A stretch of 64,000 bases of DNA, taken from the NCBI GenBank assembly GCA_944383765.1, contig CALWQT010000003.1, positions 62,001 through 126,000 on the forward strand. Reading direction: 5' to 3'. The position numbers and the translations under genes are program-made. The notes beneath the pieces are model-generated. The model was given only the letters and a program-made list of their open reading frames with translations. It was not told the origin of the DNA and ran no database searches. The DNA comes from an uncultured Lachnospiraceae bacterium. Lineage in GTDB: Bacteria; Bacillota; Clostridia; Lachnospirales; Lachnospiraceae. Numbering within the stretch: the stretch's first letter is position 1; each line of letters opens with the position of its first letter. Below are positions 17,529-26,568 of this stretch, one piece after another.

Positions 17529-18341
17529 TCACTGTTCCAGGTCAAAAAACCAGGTAAATCCCCATTGGTCAAAAACGGCCTTTTCTTCAGACATATATTT
17601 CTCTGTTAACGCATCAAATCCGCCCTGCGCCTGGTATTCATCCAGAAATGCATTCAGCTCTTCCAATAATTCCGTATTTCCTTTTTTTACAGCAATTCCC
17701 CATTGTTCAGGATCCTGAAATGGAATAAAAACAGCTGTTGTGGTATCTTCATGTTCCTTCCAATTCCGGTAGATGGTAAGCTGGTCGTAGAGAAATCCGT
17801 CTGCTTTGTTCTGAGATACTTCCGTGACGCAGGCACTTTCATCTGCCAGAGCGATGATCTCTCCGTTGGTCAGATGTTCGGTTGCATACAGATAACCGGT
17901 CGATCCGGTTTTGACGGCAATTTTTTTGCCAGGCTGGTTTAAATCTTCCGCAGATTCAATGCCGGAATCTTTATTGGCCAGGATGGCCAGGCAGGAATTG
18001 GCGTATGGATCAGAAAAATCCACGCTTTGCAGGCGGTCTTCCGTAATGGTCATGGAAGAGATGACCATATCGGCTTTTCCGGTCTGCAAGGAAGGAATTA
18101 ACCCGTCCCAGGAAACATTTTCTATCTGTATGTCATAGCCGGCATATTCTCCAAAGGCTTTGGCCAGATCCACACTGATTCCGGTAGGATTACCGCTGTC
18201 ATCTTTGGTTTCAAAAGGCGGATAGGCCAGTTCCATGGCAACAGTCAGGGTTTTCTTATCTTTTGCGACAGGCTGGCTGCAGGCGGTCATCAGGCAAATG
18301 GCAGCAATTACAGTGGGTAAGATCAATTTCATAGTTTTCAT
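17529..18341 (-). CDS. Amino acid ABC transporter substrate-binding lipoprotein
   Basis: A 270-residue lipoprotein with lipobox LMTAC|S near residue 21 and the SBP_bac_3 fold: LTVAMELAYPPFETKDDSG, then SVDLAKAFGEYAG, then MTITEDRLQSVDFSDPY. These are the standard polar amino acid-binding signatures; the exact amino acid is not readable. GGAGG lies 8-9 bases before the ATG. It heads the three-gene importer and may be read through from the PNPOx-ferredoxin gene 64 bases upstream. Confidence 0.9.
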   Translation of the reverse strand: MKTMKLILPTVIAAICLMTACSQPVAKDKKTLTVAMELAYPPFETKDDSGNPTGISVDLAKAFGEYAGYDIQIENVSWDGLIPSLQTGKADMVISSMTITEDRLQSVDFSDPYANSCLAILANKDSGIESAEDLNQPGKKIAVKTGSTGYLYATEHLTNGEIIALADESACVTEVSQNKADGFLYDQLTIYRNWKEHEDTTTAVFIPFQDPEQWGIAVKKGNTELLEELNAFLDEYQAQGGFDALTEKYMSEEKAVFDQWGFTWFFDLEQ

Positions 18342-18405
18342 GTGTTACCTCCATCATTTCTAAAAATTTTCTGTATAAACAGTTATATACCGTGGCAAAA
18401 CTCAT

Positions 18406-19071
18406 TCAGATTCCTTTGTGGGTAATAGCATCTGCAGGACAGCTGATAAAACAGTTGCCGCATTCATCACAGCGATTGCCGTTGATCCGGTATTGATTGC
18501 CCTGCGCTTCTATGGCATCAAAGGTACATACAGAGGCACAGGTTCCGCAGCCAATGCAGTTTTCTGTGATGGTCAGTCCAGGGGCGGTTACGGGAAAATC
18601 ACCATAGCTGAAGCGTTCCCGTTCCAGCTTATGATCCCGATGCTCTTTTTCAAAGTCATAATCAAAGATCTCGCCTTTGGCCCGGTATATGACAAAAGCT
18701 GTCATAGCCGGATACCGTTCCTGGTCAGCAATACAATACGCAAAGGCCGGGTCGTTTTTTGCCCGGATTTCTTCTATAGTTACTTCTCGCACATCTCCGG
18801 TCAGACGGATAAAATATCCGGCATCAAAGACCAGATTTCCTTCAGCGGTTTCTTCCACAGTACTTTTGGCAGACAGACCACAGACAGACACTTTGCCAGT
18901 TTTTTTCAGCTGTTTATAAAATGGTTTGGTATTCATCGTCATAAAATATAGGCCTTCCTCGTCATAAACTAGAAAATGGGCAATTCTGGTTTCTGGATAA
19001 TCCCTATCTACTGTAGCAAATGTGCAGCAACCGATTTTGTCAAAATGTTTAAAAATTTCCTGAATTGTCAT
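18406..19071 (-). CDS. PNPOx-like flavin domain fused to a 2x[4Fe-4S] ferredoxin domain
   Basis: A 221-residue protein in two parts. Residues of about 1-145 look like a pyridoxamine-phosphate-oxidase-like FMN-binding split barrel (FATVDRDYPETRIAHFLVYDEEGLYFMT is typical). Residues of about 160-218 carry two four-cysteine motifs, CIGCGTCASVC and CDECGNCFISC, each followed by Pro or a hydrophobic residue, for two [4Fe-4S] clusters. It is probably a cytoplasmic flavin/iron-sulfur redox protein; the substrate is unknown. It is divergent from an HxlR regulator at 19223, which likely controls it. Confidence 0.82.
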   Translation of the reverse strand: MTIQEIFKHFDKIGCCTFATVDRDYPETRIAHFLVYDEEGLYFMTMNTKPFYKQLKKTGKVSVCGLSAKSTVEETAEGNLVFDAGYFIRLTGDVREVTIEEIRAKNDPAFAYCIADQERYPAMTAFVIYRAKGEIFDYDFEKEHRDHKLERERFSYGDFPVTAPGLTITENCIGCGTCASVCTFDAIEAQGNQYRINGNRCDECGNCFISCPADAITHKGI

Positions 19072-19117
19072 TCTATAATCTCCTTTGCTTCATAAGACTT
19101 TAAAAGATTTTGCTTTC

Positions 19118-19146
19118 TTGACACATATTTTTCATGATGATATTAT
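19118..19146 (+). promoter_or_regulatory. Sigma-A promoter of the HxlR regulator gene
   Basis: TTGACA (19118-19123), 17-base spacer, TATTAT (19141-19146). Downstream, ACTATTG occurs twice (about 19162 and 19206) and GTAAC twice around ATA (about 19186), possible operator elements in the divergent region. Confidence 0.85.
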
Positions 19147-19222
19147 AAGAAAATAGATAACTATTGTAAACCAAGCACTTTTTTGTAACATAGTAACTTT
19201 TAGAAACTATTGGAGGAAAAAT

Positions 19223-19546
19223 ATGGAGAAAGAATTGCCCTTGTGTCCGGTGGAAACTGCGTTGATGCTGATTAGTGACCGATGGAAAATACTCATCCTT
19301 CGGGATCTGATGAATGGAACAAAACGCTTTGGTGAACTGAAGAAGTCGATTGGAACTGTTTCCCAGAAAGTATTAACTTCTCAGCTCCGCCAGATGGAGG
19401 CCAATGGTCTGCTGACCCGGAAAGTGTATCCGGAAGTGCCGCCCCGAGTGGAATATACGCTGACAGATCTTGGTTATAGTCTGGAACCAGTGCTTCAGGC
19501 CATGCGGATTTGGGGAGAAGGATATCAGAAAAGCAGAAAGGAATAG
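19223..19546 (+). CDS. HxlR family transcriptional regulator
   Basis: A 107-residue winged-HTH protein. CPVETALMLISDRWKILILRDL and RFGELKKSIGTVSQKVLTSQLRQ, then a wing YPEVPPRVEYTLTDLG are the HxlR/DUF24 signatures, including the N-terminal cysteine that senses thiol-reactive compounds in several relatives. GGAGG precedes the ATG. It is divergent from the PNPOx-ferredoxin gene and ends 4 bases before topB, so topB may be partly co-transcribed with it. Confidence 0.92.
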   Translation: MEKELPLCPVETALMLISDRWKILILRDLMNGTKRFGELKKSIGTVSQKVLTSQLRQMEANGLLTRKVYPEVPPRVEYTLTDLGYSLEPVLQAMRIWGEGYQKSRKE

Positions 19547-19550
19547 AAAT

Positions 19551-21767
19551 ATGAAAACACTGGTAATTGCGGAAAAACCGTCTGTAGGACGCGATATAGG
19601 AAGAGTGCTGAATTGCAGAAAGGCATCCGATGGCTGTCTGGAGGGGGACAAGTATGTGGTAACCTGGGGGCTGGGACATCTGGTGGAGCTGGCAGATCCG
19701 GAAGGTTATGACCCAAAGTACAAAGAGTGGAAAATGGATGTGCTGCCTATGATGCCGGAGCCGTTTAAGCTGGAAGTCATCGGGCAGACGGCAAAACAGT
19801 TTAAAATCGTTAAAAATCAGATTCACAGAAAAGATGTGAAGGAAATCGTGATCGCTACGGATGCGGGACGGGAAGGAGAACTGGTGGCAAGGCTCATACT
19901 GAAGAAAGCGGGAGCCGATAAACCCTTAAAGCGATTATGGATTTCTTCCGTGACGGATAAAGCAATCCGGGAGGGGTTTGCCCATCTGAAAGACGGGAAA
20001 GAATACGAGCCTCTGTATGACGCAGCTATGTGCCGGGCGGAAGCAGACTGGCTGGTGGGAATCAATGCGACCAGAGCGCTTACCTGCAAATATAATGCCC
20101 AGCTGTCCTGCGGCCGTGTGCAGACCCCTACTCTGGCCATGATAGCCAGGAGAGAGAAGGAGATCCGGGAATTTAAGCCGAAGCCGTTTTACGGACTTAC
20201 CGCTTATGGAACACCGGGTATTACCCTGACCTGGAAAGACGGCAGGTCAGGAAGCTTCCGTACCTTTGACAAAGAAAAGATCACGGCTCTGGAAAAGTCC
20301 CTGAGAGGGAAAGACGGAACAGTGACAGAGATAAAGAAAACAGAGAAAAAGACCTTTGCTCCCATGCTGTATGATCTGACCGAGCTGCAGCGGGACGCGA
20401 ACAGACGGTACCATTATTCGGCAAAAGAGACGCTGAATATTATGCAGCGCCTTTATGAAAACCATAAAGTGCTCACATACCCGAGAACGGATTCCAGATA
20501 TCTGAGCAGTGATATTGTGCCGACCCTGAAAGAACGTCTACAGGCCTGCGGCACAGGCCCTTACCGGAAACTGGCAGGCAGGCTTTCCGGCCAGACATTT
20601 TCAGCGAAAGCCGCCTTTGTCAATGATGCCAGGGTTTCCGACCATCATGCGATTATCCCTACGGAACAGTATGTGGACCTGGACCATATGACGATAGATG
20701 AAAGAAGGATTTATGATCTGGTGGTACGCCGGTTCCTGGCAGTGCTTTATCCACCGTTTCAGTATGAGCAGGTAAGCCTGACTGTGGATATCGGGGGCGA
20801 ACAATTTGCAGCCAGTGGAAAAACCATAAAGTCTGCCGGCTGGAAGGAAGTATATGAAACCGGCGGAGATGAGTTTGAAGAGGAAGATGACAGGAAGGAA
20901 CTGGAAGCGGGAAGAGCGGTACGGGAACAGAAACTTCCGGAAATCCAAAAAGGCCAGATCTTTTCCAGGCTGAATCTTACGGTTACGGAAGGAAAGACAA
21001 AACCGCCTGCTCCTTTTAATGAGGCCAGCCTGTTGTCTGCCATGGAAAATCCGGTGGCTTATATGGAAAGTCATGATAAGGCCATGGCAAAGACCCTGGG
21101 AGAAACCGGCGGTCTGGGAACGGTTGCCACCCGGGCCGATATTATTGAAAAGCTGTTCAAAAGTTTTCTGCTGGAAAAGAGAGGGGAGGATATTTACCTG
21201 ACGTCCAAAGCCAGACAGCTGCTGGAACTGGTTCCGGAAGATTTAAGAAAGCCGGAGCTGACGGCGGACTGGGAGATGAAGCTGTCCCGGATCGCAAAAG
21301 GAAATCTGAAGCGTTCCGCATTTATGAAGGAGATCAGGAACTATGCGGCTGACCTGACAGCAGAAATCAAAGGCGGGGAAGGAACCTTCCGCCATGATAA
21401 TCTGACCAATAAAAAATGTCCCAACTGCGGAAAACGTCTGCTGGCAGTAAAAGGAAAAAACAGTGAGATGCTGGTCTGCCAGGACAGGGAATGCGGATAT
21501 CGGGAGACCGTATCCCGAACATCCAATGCCCGCTGTCCAAAATGTCACAAAAAGATGGAACTGAGAGGTAAAGGGGAAGGTCAGATCTTCGTCTGCCGGT
21601 GCGGTTATAAGGAAAAACTTTCTTCCTTCCAGGAACGGAGAAAAAAGGAAGGAGCAGGTGTCAGCAAGCGGGATGTGGCGAAATATCTGAACCAGCAGAA
21701 GAAAGAAGCAGATATGCCCTTGAACAATGCATTTGCGGAGGCATTGGCAAAATTGAACCGGCCATAA
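19551..21767 (+). CDS. topB: DNA topoisomerase III
   Basis: A 738-residue type IA topoisomerase. The Toprim start MKTLVIAEKPSVGRDIGRVL and the acidic ATDAGREGELV lie at the N-terminus; the catalytic tyrosine is Tyr310 in LTYPRTDSRYL; GGLGTVATRADIIEKL is another family motif. The C-terminus carries two zinc-ribbon-like cysteine clusters (CPNCGKRLL...CQDRECGY, CPKCHKKM...CRCGYKE). The ATG at 19551 begins the conserved N-terminus; an upstream in-frame extension overlaps hxlR and is not needed. It relaxes or decatenates DNA. Many Firmicute topB copies are on mobile elements, but nothing mobile surrounds this one. Confidence 0.93.
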   Translation: MKTLVIAEKPSVGRDIGRVLNCRKASDGCLEGDKYVVTWGLGHLVELADPEGYDPKYKEWKMDVLPMMPEPFKLEVIGQTAKQFKIVKNQIHRKDVKEIVIATDAGREGELVARLILKKAGADKPLKRLWISSVTDKAIREGFAHLKDGKEYEPLYDAAMCRAEADWLVGINATRALTCKYNAQLSCGRVQTPTLAMIARREKEIREFKPKPFYGLTAYGTPGITLTWKDGRSGSFRTFDKEKITALEKSLRGKDGTVTEIKKTEKKTFAPMLYDLTELQRDANRRYHYSAKETLNIMQRLYENHKVLTYPRTDSRYLSSDIVPTLKERLQACGTGPYRKLAGRLSGQTFSAKAAFVNDARVSDHHAIIPTEQYVDLDHMTIDERRIYDLVVRRFLAVLYPPFQYEQVSLTVDIGGEQFAASGKTIKSAGWKEVYETGGDEFEEEDDRKELEAGRAVREQKLPEIQKGQIFSRLNLTVTEGKTKPPAPFNEASLLSAMENPVAYMESHDKAMAKTLGETGGLGTVATRADIIEKLFKSFLLEKRGEDIYLTSKARQLLELVPEDLRKPELTADWEMKLSRIAKGNLKRSAFMKEIRNYAADLTAEIKGGEGTFRHDNLTNKKCPNCGKRLLAVKGKNSEMLVCQDRECGYRETVSRTSNARCPKCHKKMELRGKGEGQIFVCRCGYKEKLSSFQERRKKEGAGVSKRDVAKYLNQQKKEADMPLNNAFAEALAKLNRP

Positions 21768-21857
21768 GCCGTCTGAGGATAAAACTAGGCAAGGCGGCGG
21801 AAAAATGGTATACTGTTTATAGTGAATTGTCAGGATTCCGGAAAGGAAATGTGTGAG

Positions 21858-23189
21858 ATGGGATTGCCAGGATATGATACTGATAATGATAGGAAAGAAA
21901 GTGATCTGCTGATCCAGGATACCAGTGTGATGGTCAGTCCTGACCAGATTCTGGACCATATGGATATTCTGATCCTGGATGGGAAGATTCTTTCGGTACA
22001 GCCCCATCAAGCGGAAAGCTATCCGGCAGCGGACCGGATTTCGGGAAAGGATATGCTGTTTATGCCGGGTATGATCGACAGTCATATGCACACGGGACAG
22101 CAGCTGCTGAAAGGACAGGTGCTGGACGCCGAACCGGTGATCTGGACCAGAGTCATGCTTCCCTTTGAAAGCAGTCTGACTCCGGAGAAGATGCGTCTGT
22201 CTGCGGAATCAGCGGCAGTGGAGATGATCCACAATGGAACCACAGGGTTTGTGGAGGCCGGAAGTTATTTTATGGAAGAAGCAGCAGCTGTTTATCTGAA
22301 GAGCGGATTAAGAGCTGCCTTGTCCTGTTCCACCATGGACACAGAAGGTCTGCCTGCTGCCATAGCCATGAATGCAAAGGAAGCGGTATCCCAGACAGAC
22401 AGGCTGTATGGTGACTGGCATGGGAAAGGACTTTTAAAGGTGTATTACGGGTTAAGGGCATTAAACGCCTGTTCCGATGAACTGATCCGGCTGGTTGGAG
22501 AACATGGGGCGGAACGGGAAACTATGATACAGGCCCATATGAATGAGTACCCGGGAGAAGTGGAAGAAATTTGCAGGCGCTGGGGAATGCGGCCTTATGA
22601 GTATCTGGAACAGGCAGGTATCTTATCGGAACATTTTCTGGGAGCCCACAGTCTGATTCTGTCTGCCCGTGAAAAAGAACTGATCGCCGGACATCAGGCG
22701 GCAATCTGCCATTGTCCGTTCAGTAACTGCGGGAAGGCGTCACCGGAGACTCCGGATTTGTTAAAACGGGGAATTGTACCCGGATTTGGTACGGACGGAG
22801 CGGCACATGGAGGGCTGAGTCTGTGGAATGAGATGCGTATCTTCCGTTCCATCATGCAGCTTCTGTTTGGAGTGCCTGCCCGCAATTCTAAGATCATGCC
22901 GGCAGAGCTGTTGTTCACGATGCTGTATGAAGGCGGCGCGGCAGCTATGGACGAGCGAGGGAGAATCGGAAAGCTGGAAGCAGGATATCAGGCAGATCTG
23001 ATCGGGATAGACCTGAATACCGCTTCCATGCAGCCGTGCACCCATATGCTCCACAATCTGCTGGAATGCGGAAGTGAGGCGGCAGTTAAGGATATGATCG
23101 TGAATGGGAAATTACTGATGCATAACCGGGAAATCCTCACATTAGATGAAGAACGGATTATATATGAGCTGAAGCATAGGAGAAGATAA
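21858..23189 (+). CDS. Amidohydrolase family protein (SsnA/MtaD/guanine deaminase-like)
   Basis: A 443-residue metal-dependent hydrolase. MPGMIDSHMHTGQQLLKG carries the first HxH; IQAHMNEYPGEVEEI the third His; LGAHSLIL the fourth; GTDGAAHGGLSLWNEMR the metal Asp. This matches chlorohydrolase/deaminase relatives acting on nucleobase-like or aminated substrates; the substrate is unknown. I start at the ATG at 21858, because the extended -10 TGGTATACT (21806-21814) puts transcription start near the upstream GTG at 21822. It is followed directly by a TSUP exporter gene. Confidence 0.8.
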   Translation: MGLPGYDTDNDRKESDLLIQDTSVMVSPDQILDHMDILILDGKILSVQPHQAESYPAADRISGKDMLFMPGMIDSHMHTGQQLLKGQVLDAEPVIWTRVMLPFESSLTPEKMRLSAESAAVEMIHNGTTGFVEAGSYFMEEAAAVYLKSGLRAALSCSTMDTEGLPAAIAMNAKEAVSQTDRLYGDWHGKGLLKVYYGLRALNACSDELIRLVGEHGAERETMIQAHMNEYPGEVEEICRRWGMRPYEYLEQAGILSEHFLGAHSLILSAREKELIAGHQAAICHCPFSNCGKASPETPDLLKRGIVPGFGTDGAAHGGLSLWNEMRIFRSIMQLLFGVPARNSKIMPAELLFTMLYEGGAAAMDERGRIGKLEAGYQADLIGIDLNTASMQPCTHMLHNLLECGSEAAVKDMIVNGKLLMHNREILTLDEERIIYELKHRRR

Positions 23190-23930
23190 ATGGAATGGCT
23201 GTTGATTTTGCTGGTTAATTTTGTAGTGGGGGCCTGCATCGGCATTTGCGGCATTGCAGGATTTGTATTACCCATGTTTTATATCAGTCTGGGAATGAGT
23301 ACGGTAGAAAGTCTGGCGTTGAGTTTTTCTGCATTCATTCTGTCTGGCGTGATCGGTTCGGCAGAATATTGGAAGAGCAGGAACCTGGATTTGAAATTTG
23401 GTACCCGCCTGGGAATTGGAAGTCTGGTGGGAGCATTGGCGGGAGTCCGGCTGAACCTGATCCTGCCGGAGGAATCTGTGAAATTATTGTTATACGCAGT
23501 GGTCCTGCTTTCAGGAATTTCTATCCTGATGAGGAGAGACCGGGAATCCGGAAATGGATTCCGGATCCAGGAACATGGCGTTCTGACCCTGATTTTCGGA
23601 GGAATTACGGGAGCCGTCTGCTCTGCATCCGGGGCAGGAGGGCCGGTGCTTGTCATGCCCCTTCTGGTGACCCTTGGAATTCCGGTGAGAATGGCGGTTG
23701 GGATTGCTTTATATGATTCGATTTTTATCGGAGTTCCATCTGCTGCAGGTTATTTCTCCCAGTGTGTTTCCCAGGCTCTGTTAGTAACGCTGTTACTCTC
23801 CCTGGCAGCACATGGGGCAGGAGTCTTTTTAGGAAGTAAAATTGCAGTTTATATCAATCAGACTTTCCTGAAAAGAGCGGTTGCCATCGGCTCTATCGTT
23901 TTGGCTTGTTTTAAGCTGGTTACCATGTAA
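23190..23930 (+). CDS. TSUP/TauE/SafE family membrane transporter
   Basis: A 246-residue, glycine-rich membrane protein with about seven to eight hydrophobic segments. The paired halves each begin with a G-x-C/S-G-I-G-x-G-like turn ([17 protein letters not shown] and [18 protein letters not shown]), the TauE/SafE layout for export of sulfite or organic anions. The ATG follows directly after the amidohydrolase TAA, so the two are co-translated; the transporter might import the amidohydrolase substrate or export its product. Confidence 0.85.
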   Translation: MEWLLILLVNFVVGACIGICGIAGFVLPMFYISLGMSTVESLALSFSAFILSGVIGSAEYWKSRNLDLKFGTRLGIGSLVGALAGVRLNLILPEESVKLLLYAVVLLSGISILMRRDRESGNGFRIQEHGVLTLIFGGITGAVCSASGAGGPVLVMPLLVTLGIPVRMAVGIALYDSIFIGVPSAAGYFSQCVSQALLVTLLLSLAAHGAGVFLGSKIAVYINQTFLKRAVAIGSIVLACFKLVTM

Positions 23931-23947
23931 AGGAAGGGAGTTTCTAT

Positions 23948-24703
23948 ATGACAAAATTGATTTCTTGGAATGTAAACGGGCTTCGTGCCTGTGTGACGAA
24001 AGGATTTTTGGATTATTTTAAGGAAGCAGATGCAGATGTTTTCTGCCTTCAGGAGACAAAACTCCAGGAAGGGCAGATCAATCTGGAATTGGAAGGTTAT
24101 CATCAATACTGGAATTATGCGGAGAAAAAGGGATATTCCGGGACTGCCATGTTTACGAAAAAAGAACCGTTATCAGTCAGCTATGGAATCGGTATAGAAG
24201 AACACGATAAGGAAGGCCGTGTGATCACGGCAGAATTTGAAGATTATTATGTAGTTACCTGTTATACCCCTAATTCCCAGGACGGACTGGCCCGACTGCC
24301 ATACCGCAGGGAATGGAATCAGGCATTTTTAGCATATCTGAAAAAACTGGAAGAAAAAAAGCCGGTTGTGTTCTGCGGGGACTTGAATGTTGCCCATAAG
24401 GAGATAGACCTGAAGAATCCGAAGACGAATCGGAAAAATGCAGGTTTTACCGATGAAGAGAGAGAAGATTTTACCACATTGCTGAATGCAGGCTTTCTGG
24501 ATACCTTCCGTTATTTTTATCCGGATCAGGAAGGAATCTATTCCTGGTGGTCCTACCGTTTCAGCGCCAGAGCAAAGAATGCCGGGTGGCGTATCGACTA
24601 TTTCTGTGTGTCTGAGTGTTTGAAGGACAGACTGTCGTCTGCCGCTATCCACACGGAAGTGCTGGGATCTGACCACTGTCCGGTGGAAGTGGTATTGGAT
24701 TAA
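23948..24703 (+). CDS. xth: Exodeoxyribonuclease III
   Basis: A 251-residue endonuclease/exonuclease/phosphatase-fold protein. Conserved motifs: [10 protein letters not shown] (metal Asn), FCLQETKL (metal Glu), [19 protein letters not shown] and GSDHCPV (catalytic His). It removes 3' blocking groups and incises abasic sites in base-excision repair. GGAAGGGAG precedes the ATG. The length fits the ExoA/Xth family. Confidence 0.93.
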   Translation: MTKLISWNVNGLRACVTKGFLDYFKEADADVFCLQETKLQEGQINLELEGYHQYWNYAEKKGYSGTAMFTKKEPLSVSYGIGIEEHDKEGRVITAEFEDYYVVTCYTPNSQDGLARLPYRREWNQAFLAYLKKLEEKKPVVFCGDLNVAHKEIDLKNPKTNRKNAGFTDEEREDFTTLLNAGFLDTFRYFYPDQEGIYSWWSYRFSARAKNAGWRIDYFCVSECLKDRLSSAAIHTEVLGSDHCPVEVVLD

Positions 24704-24759
24704 AAGATTGACGGGAATACAGCTGCGGGGAGCAGCAGAAAACGAGGCGGACGGACTAT

Positions 24760-26553
24760 ATGAACATTGTTACAATCGAACATCTGACAAAATCCTATAC
24801 AGAGCGGCTGCTGTTTGATGATACTGCTTTTTCCATACAGGAAGGGGAAAAAGTGGGGCTGATCGGGATTAACGGCACAGGGAAATCCACGCTGCTCAAG
24901 ATTGTGGCGGGAGAGGAAGAACCGGACGGAGGGACGGTGGCGAGAAAACGGAATCTGGATATCCGTTATCTGCCCCAGAATCCCAGATTCACTCCGGGAG
25001 ATACCATACTGGAAAGCATCGTAAAGGAAAATGAAGGCCATTCCCATGTGTGGGACCTGGAAAGCCAGGCAAAGACCATCCTGACCAAGCTGGGCATCAC
25101 AGATTTTGATGCCAGAGTAGAAACCTTGTCCGGGGGACAGAGGAAACGGATCGCCCTGGCAAGCGTGCTGCTTTCTACGGCAGAGCTTCTGGTACTGGAC
25201 GAGCCTACCAACCATCTGGACAGTGAGATGGCGGACTGGCTGGAAGAATATCTGAAGAAATTCAAAGGTGCTCTGTTAATGATCACCCATGACCGGTATT
25301 TTCTGGACAGTGTTACCACCAGGATTGTGGAACTGGATAAGGGGAAGCTGTACAGTTATCAGGAAAATTATGAAGGATTTCTGAAGCTGAAGGCGGAGAG
25401 AATGGATATGGCAATAGCTTCAGAACGGAAGCGCCAGTCTCTGCTCCGGACAGAACTGGAGTGGATGATGCGGGGAGCCAGGGCCCGTTCGACCAAGCAG
25501 AAGGCCCATATCCAGCGGTATGAAGCCCTCAGAGACCAGAAAGGACCGGAAACAGACAGCCAGGTGGAACTGGAATCGGTTGCCAGCAGGCTGGGACGTA
25601 CTACGGTGGAAGTGGATCAGCTGTGTAAGGCGTATGGAGAGAAAATTCTGGTCAAAGATTTCACTTATATCTTTTTGAAAGATGACAGGGTAGGAATTAT
25701 CGGACCCAACGGAAGCGGAAAATCTACGCTGATGAAAATGATAGCCGGGTGGGTGGAACCGGATTCCGGGACCGTTACCATCGGGCAGACTGTAAAACTG
25801 GGATATTTTTCCCAGGAAAACGAAGCCATGGACGAGAATCTGAAGGTGATCGATTATATCAGGAATGCGGCGGAATATATCCAGACTAAAGACGGCCGGG
25901 TGAGCGCTTCTCAGATGCTGGAACGTTTTCTGTTTCCATCCAGCGTCCAGTATACGGTGATCGGGAAGCTGTCCGGCGGGGAAAAACGCCGTCTGTACCT
26001 TTTAAGGATTCTGATGGAAGCCCCGAATGTGCTGATGCTGGACGAACCTACTAACGATCTGGATATTCAGACACTCACGATTCTGGAAGATTATCTGGAC
26101 AGTTTTCCGGGAATTGTGATCACGGTTTCCCATGACCGGTATTTTCTGGACCGTGTAGTGAGGCGGATTTTCGCATTTGAAGGAAATGGGGTAGTCCGTC
26201 AGTATGAGGGAGGTTTTACGGACTATCAGGCGGCCAGCGAACGGATCCATCAGGAAGAAGTGCCGGAAAAAGACCAGAAGGAACCGAAAATTTCCAAGGA
26301 AAAACCAAGGGAAAAGAAATTAAAGTTCAGCTATAAAGAACAGAAGGAATGGGATGTGATCGAAGATGAGATGGCATCCCTGGAAGAAGAACTGGCTTCT
26401 CTGGAACAACAGATGGAACAGGCGGCTACCGATTACGGAAAACTGAGAGAGCTGATGACTCAGAAGGAGGAGAAAGAAGCTCTTCTGGAAGAGAAGATGG
26501 AACGGTGGGTTTATCTCAATGACCTAGCGGAACGGATCGCTGCGCAGCAGTGA
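24760..26553 (+). CDS. ABC-F family ATPase (Uup-like) with C-terminal coiled coil
   Basis: A 597-residue protein with two intact ABC domains: GINGTGKST / LSGGQRKR / LVLDEPTNHLD / THDRYFLD and GPNGSGKST / LSGGEKRR / LMLDEPTNDLD / SHDRYFLD. Residues of about 530-595 form a Glu/Leu/Lys-rich coiled coil, as in Uup. No membrane segments. Uup-type proteins act at the ribosome or on branched DNA. In contrast to the ABC-F at 970, all ATP-site residues look normal. The GH13-like gene starts 16 bases after its stop. Confidence 0.9.
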   Translation: MNIVTIEHLTKSYTERLLFDDTAFSIQEGEKVGLIGINGTGKSTLLKIVAGEEEPDGGTVARKRNLDIRYLPQNPRFTPGDTILESIVKENEGHSHVWDLESQAKTILTKLGITDFDARVETLSGGQRKRIALASVLLSTAELLVLDEPTNHLDSEMADWLEEYLKKFKGALLMITHDRYFLDSVTTRIVELDKGKLYSYQENYEGFLKLKAERMDMAIASERKRQSLLRTELEWMMRGARARSTKQKAHIQRYEALRDQKGPETDSQVELESVASRLGRTTVEVDQLCKAYGEKILVKDFTYIFLKDDRVGIIGPNGSGKSTLMKMIAGWVEPDSGTVTIGQTVKLGYFSQENEAMDENLKVIDYIRNAAEYIQTKDGRVSASQMLERFLFPSSVQYTVIGKLSGGEKRRLYLLRILMEAPNVLMLDEPTNDLDIQTLTILEDYLDSFPGIVITVSHDRYFLDRVVRRIFAFEGNGVVRQYEGGFTDYQAASERIHQEEVPEKDQKEPKISKEKPREKKLKFSYKEQKEWDVIEDEMASLEEELASLEQQMEQAATDYGKLRELMTQKEEKEALLEEKMERWVYLNDLAERIAAQQ

Positions 26554-26568
26554 CAGAAGGAGGCTTAA

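Noticed and set aside
19551..21767. Topoisomerase III as sign of a conjugative element
   Set aside because: No relaxase, conjugation, integrase or replication genes are nearby, and the neighbours are ordinary chromosomal genes.
21243..22091. 282-codon minus-strand open frame over topB end and the amidohydrolase start
   Set aside because: Both plus-strand genes are well supported; the minus frame is a shadow with unlikely composition.
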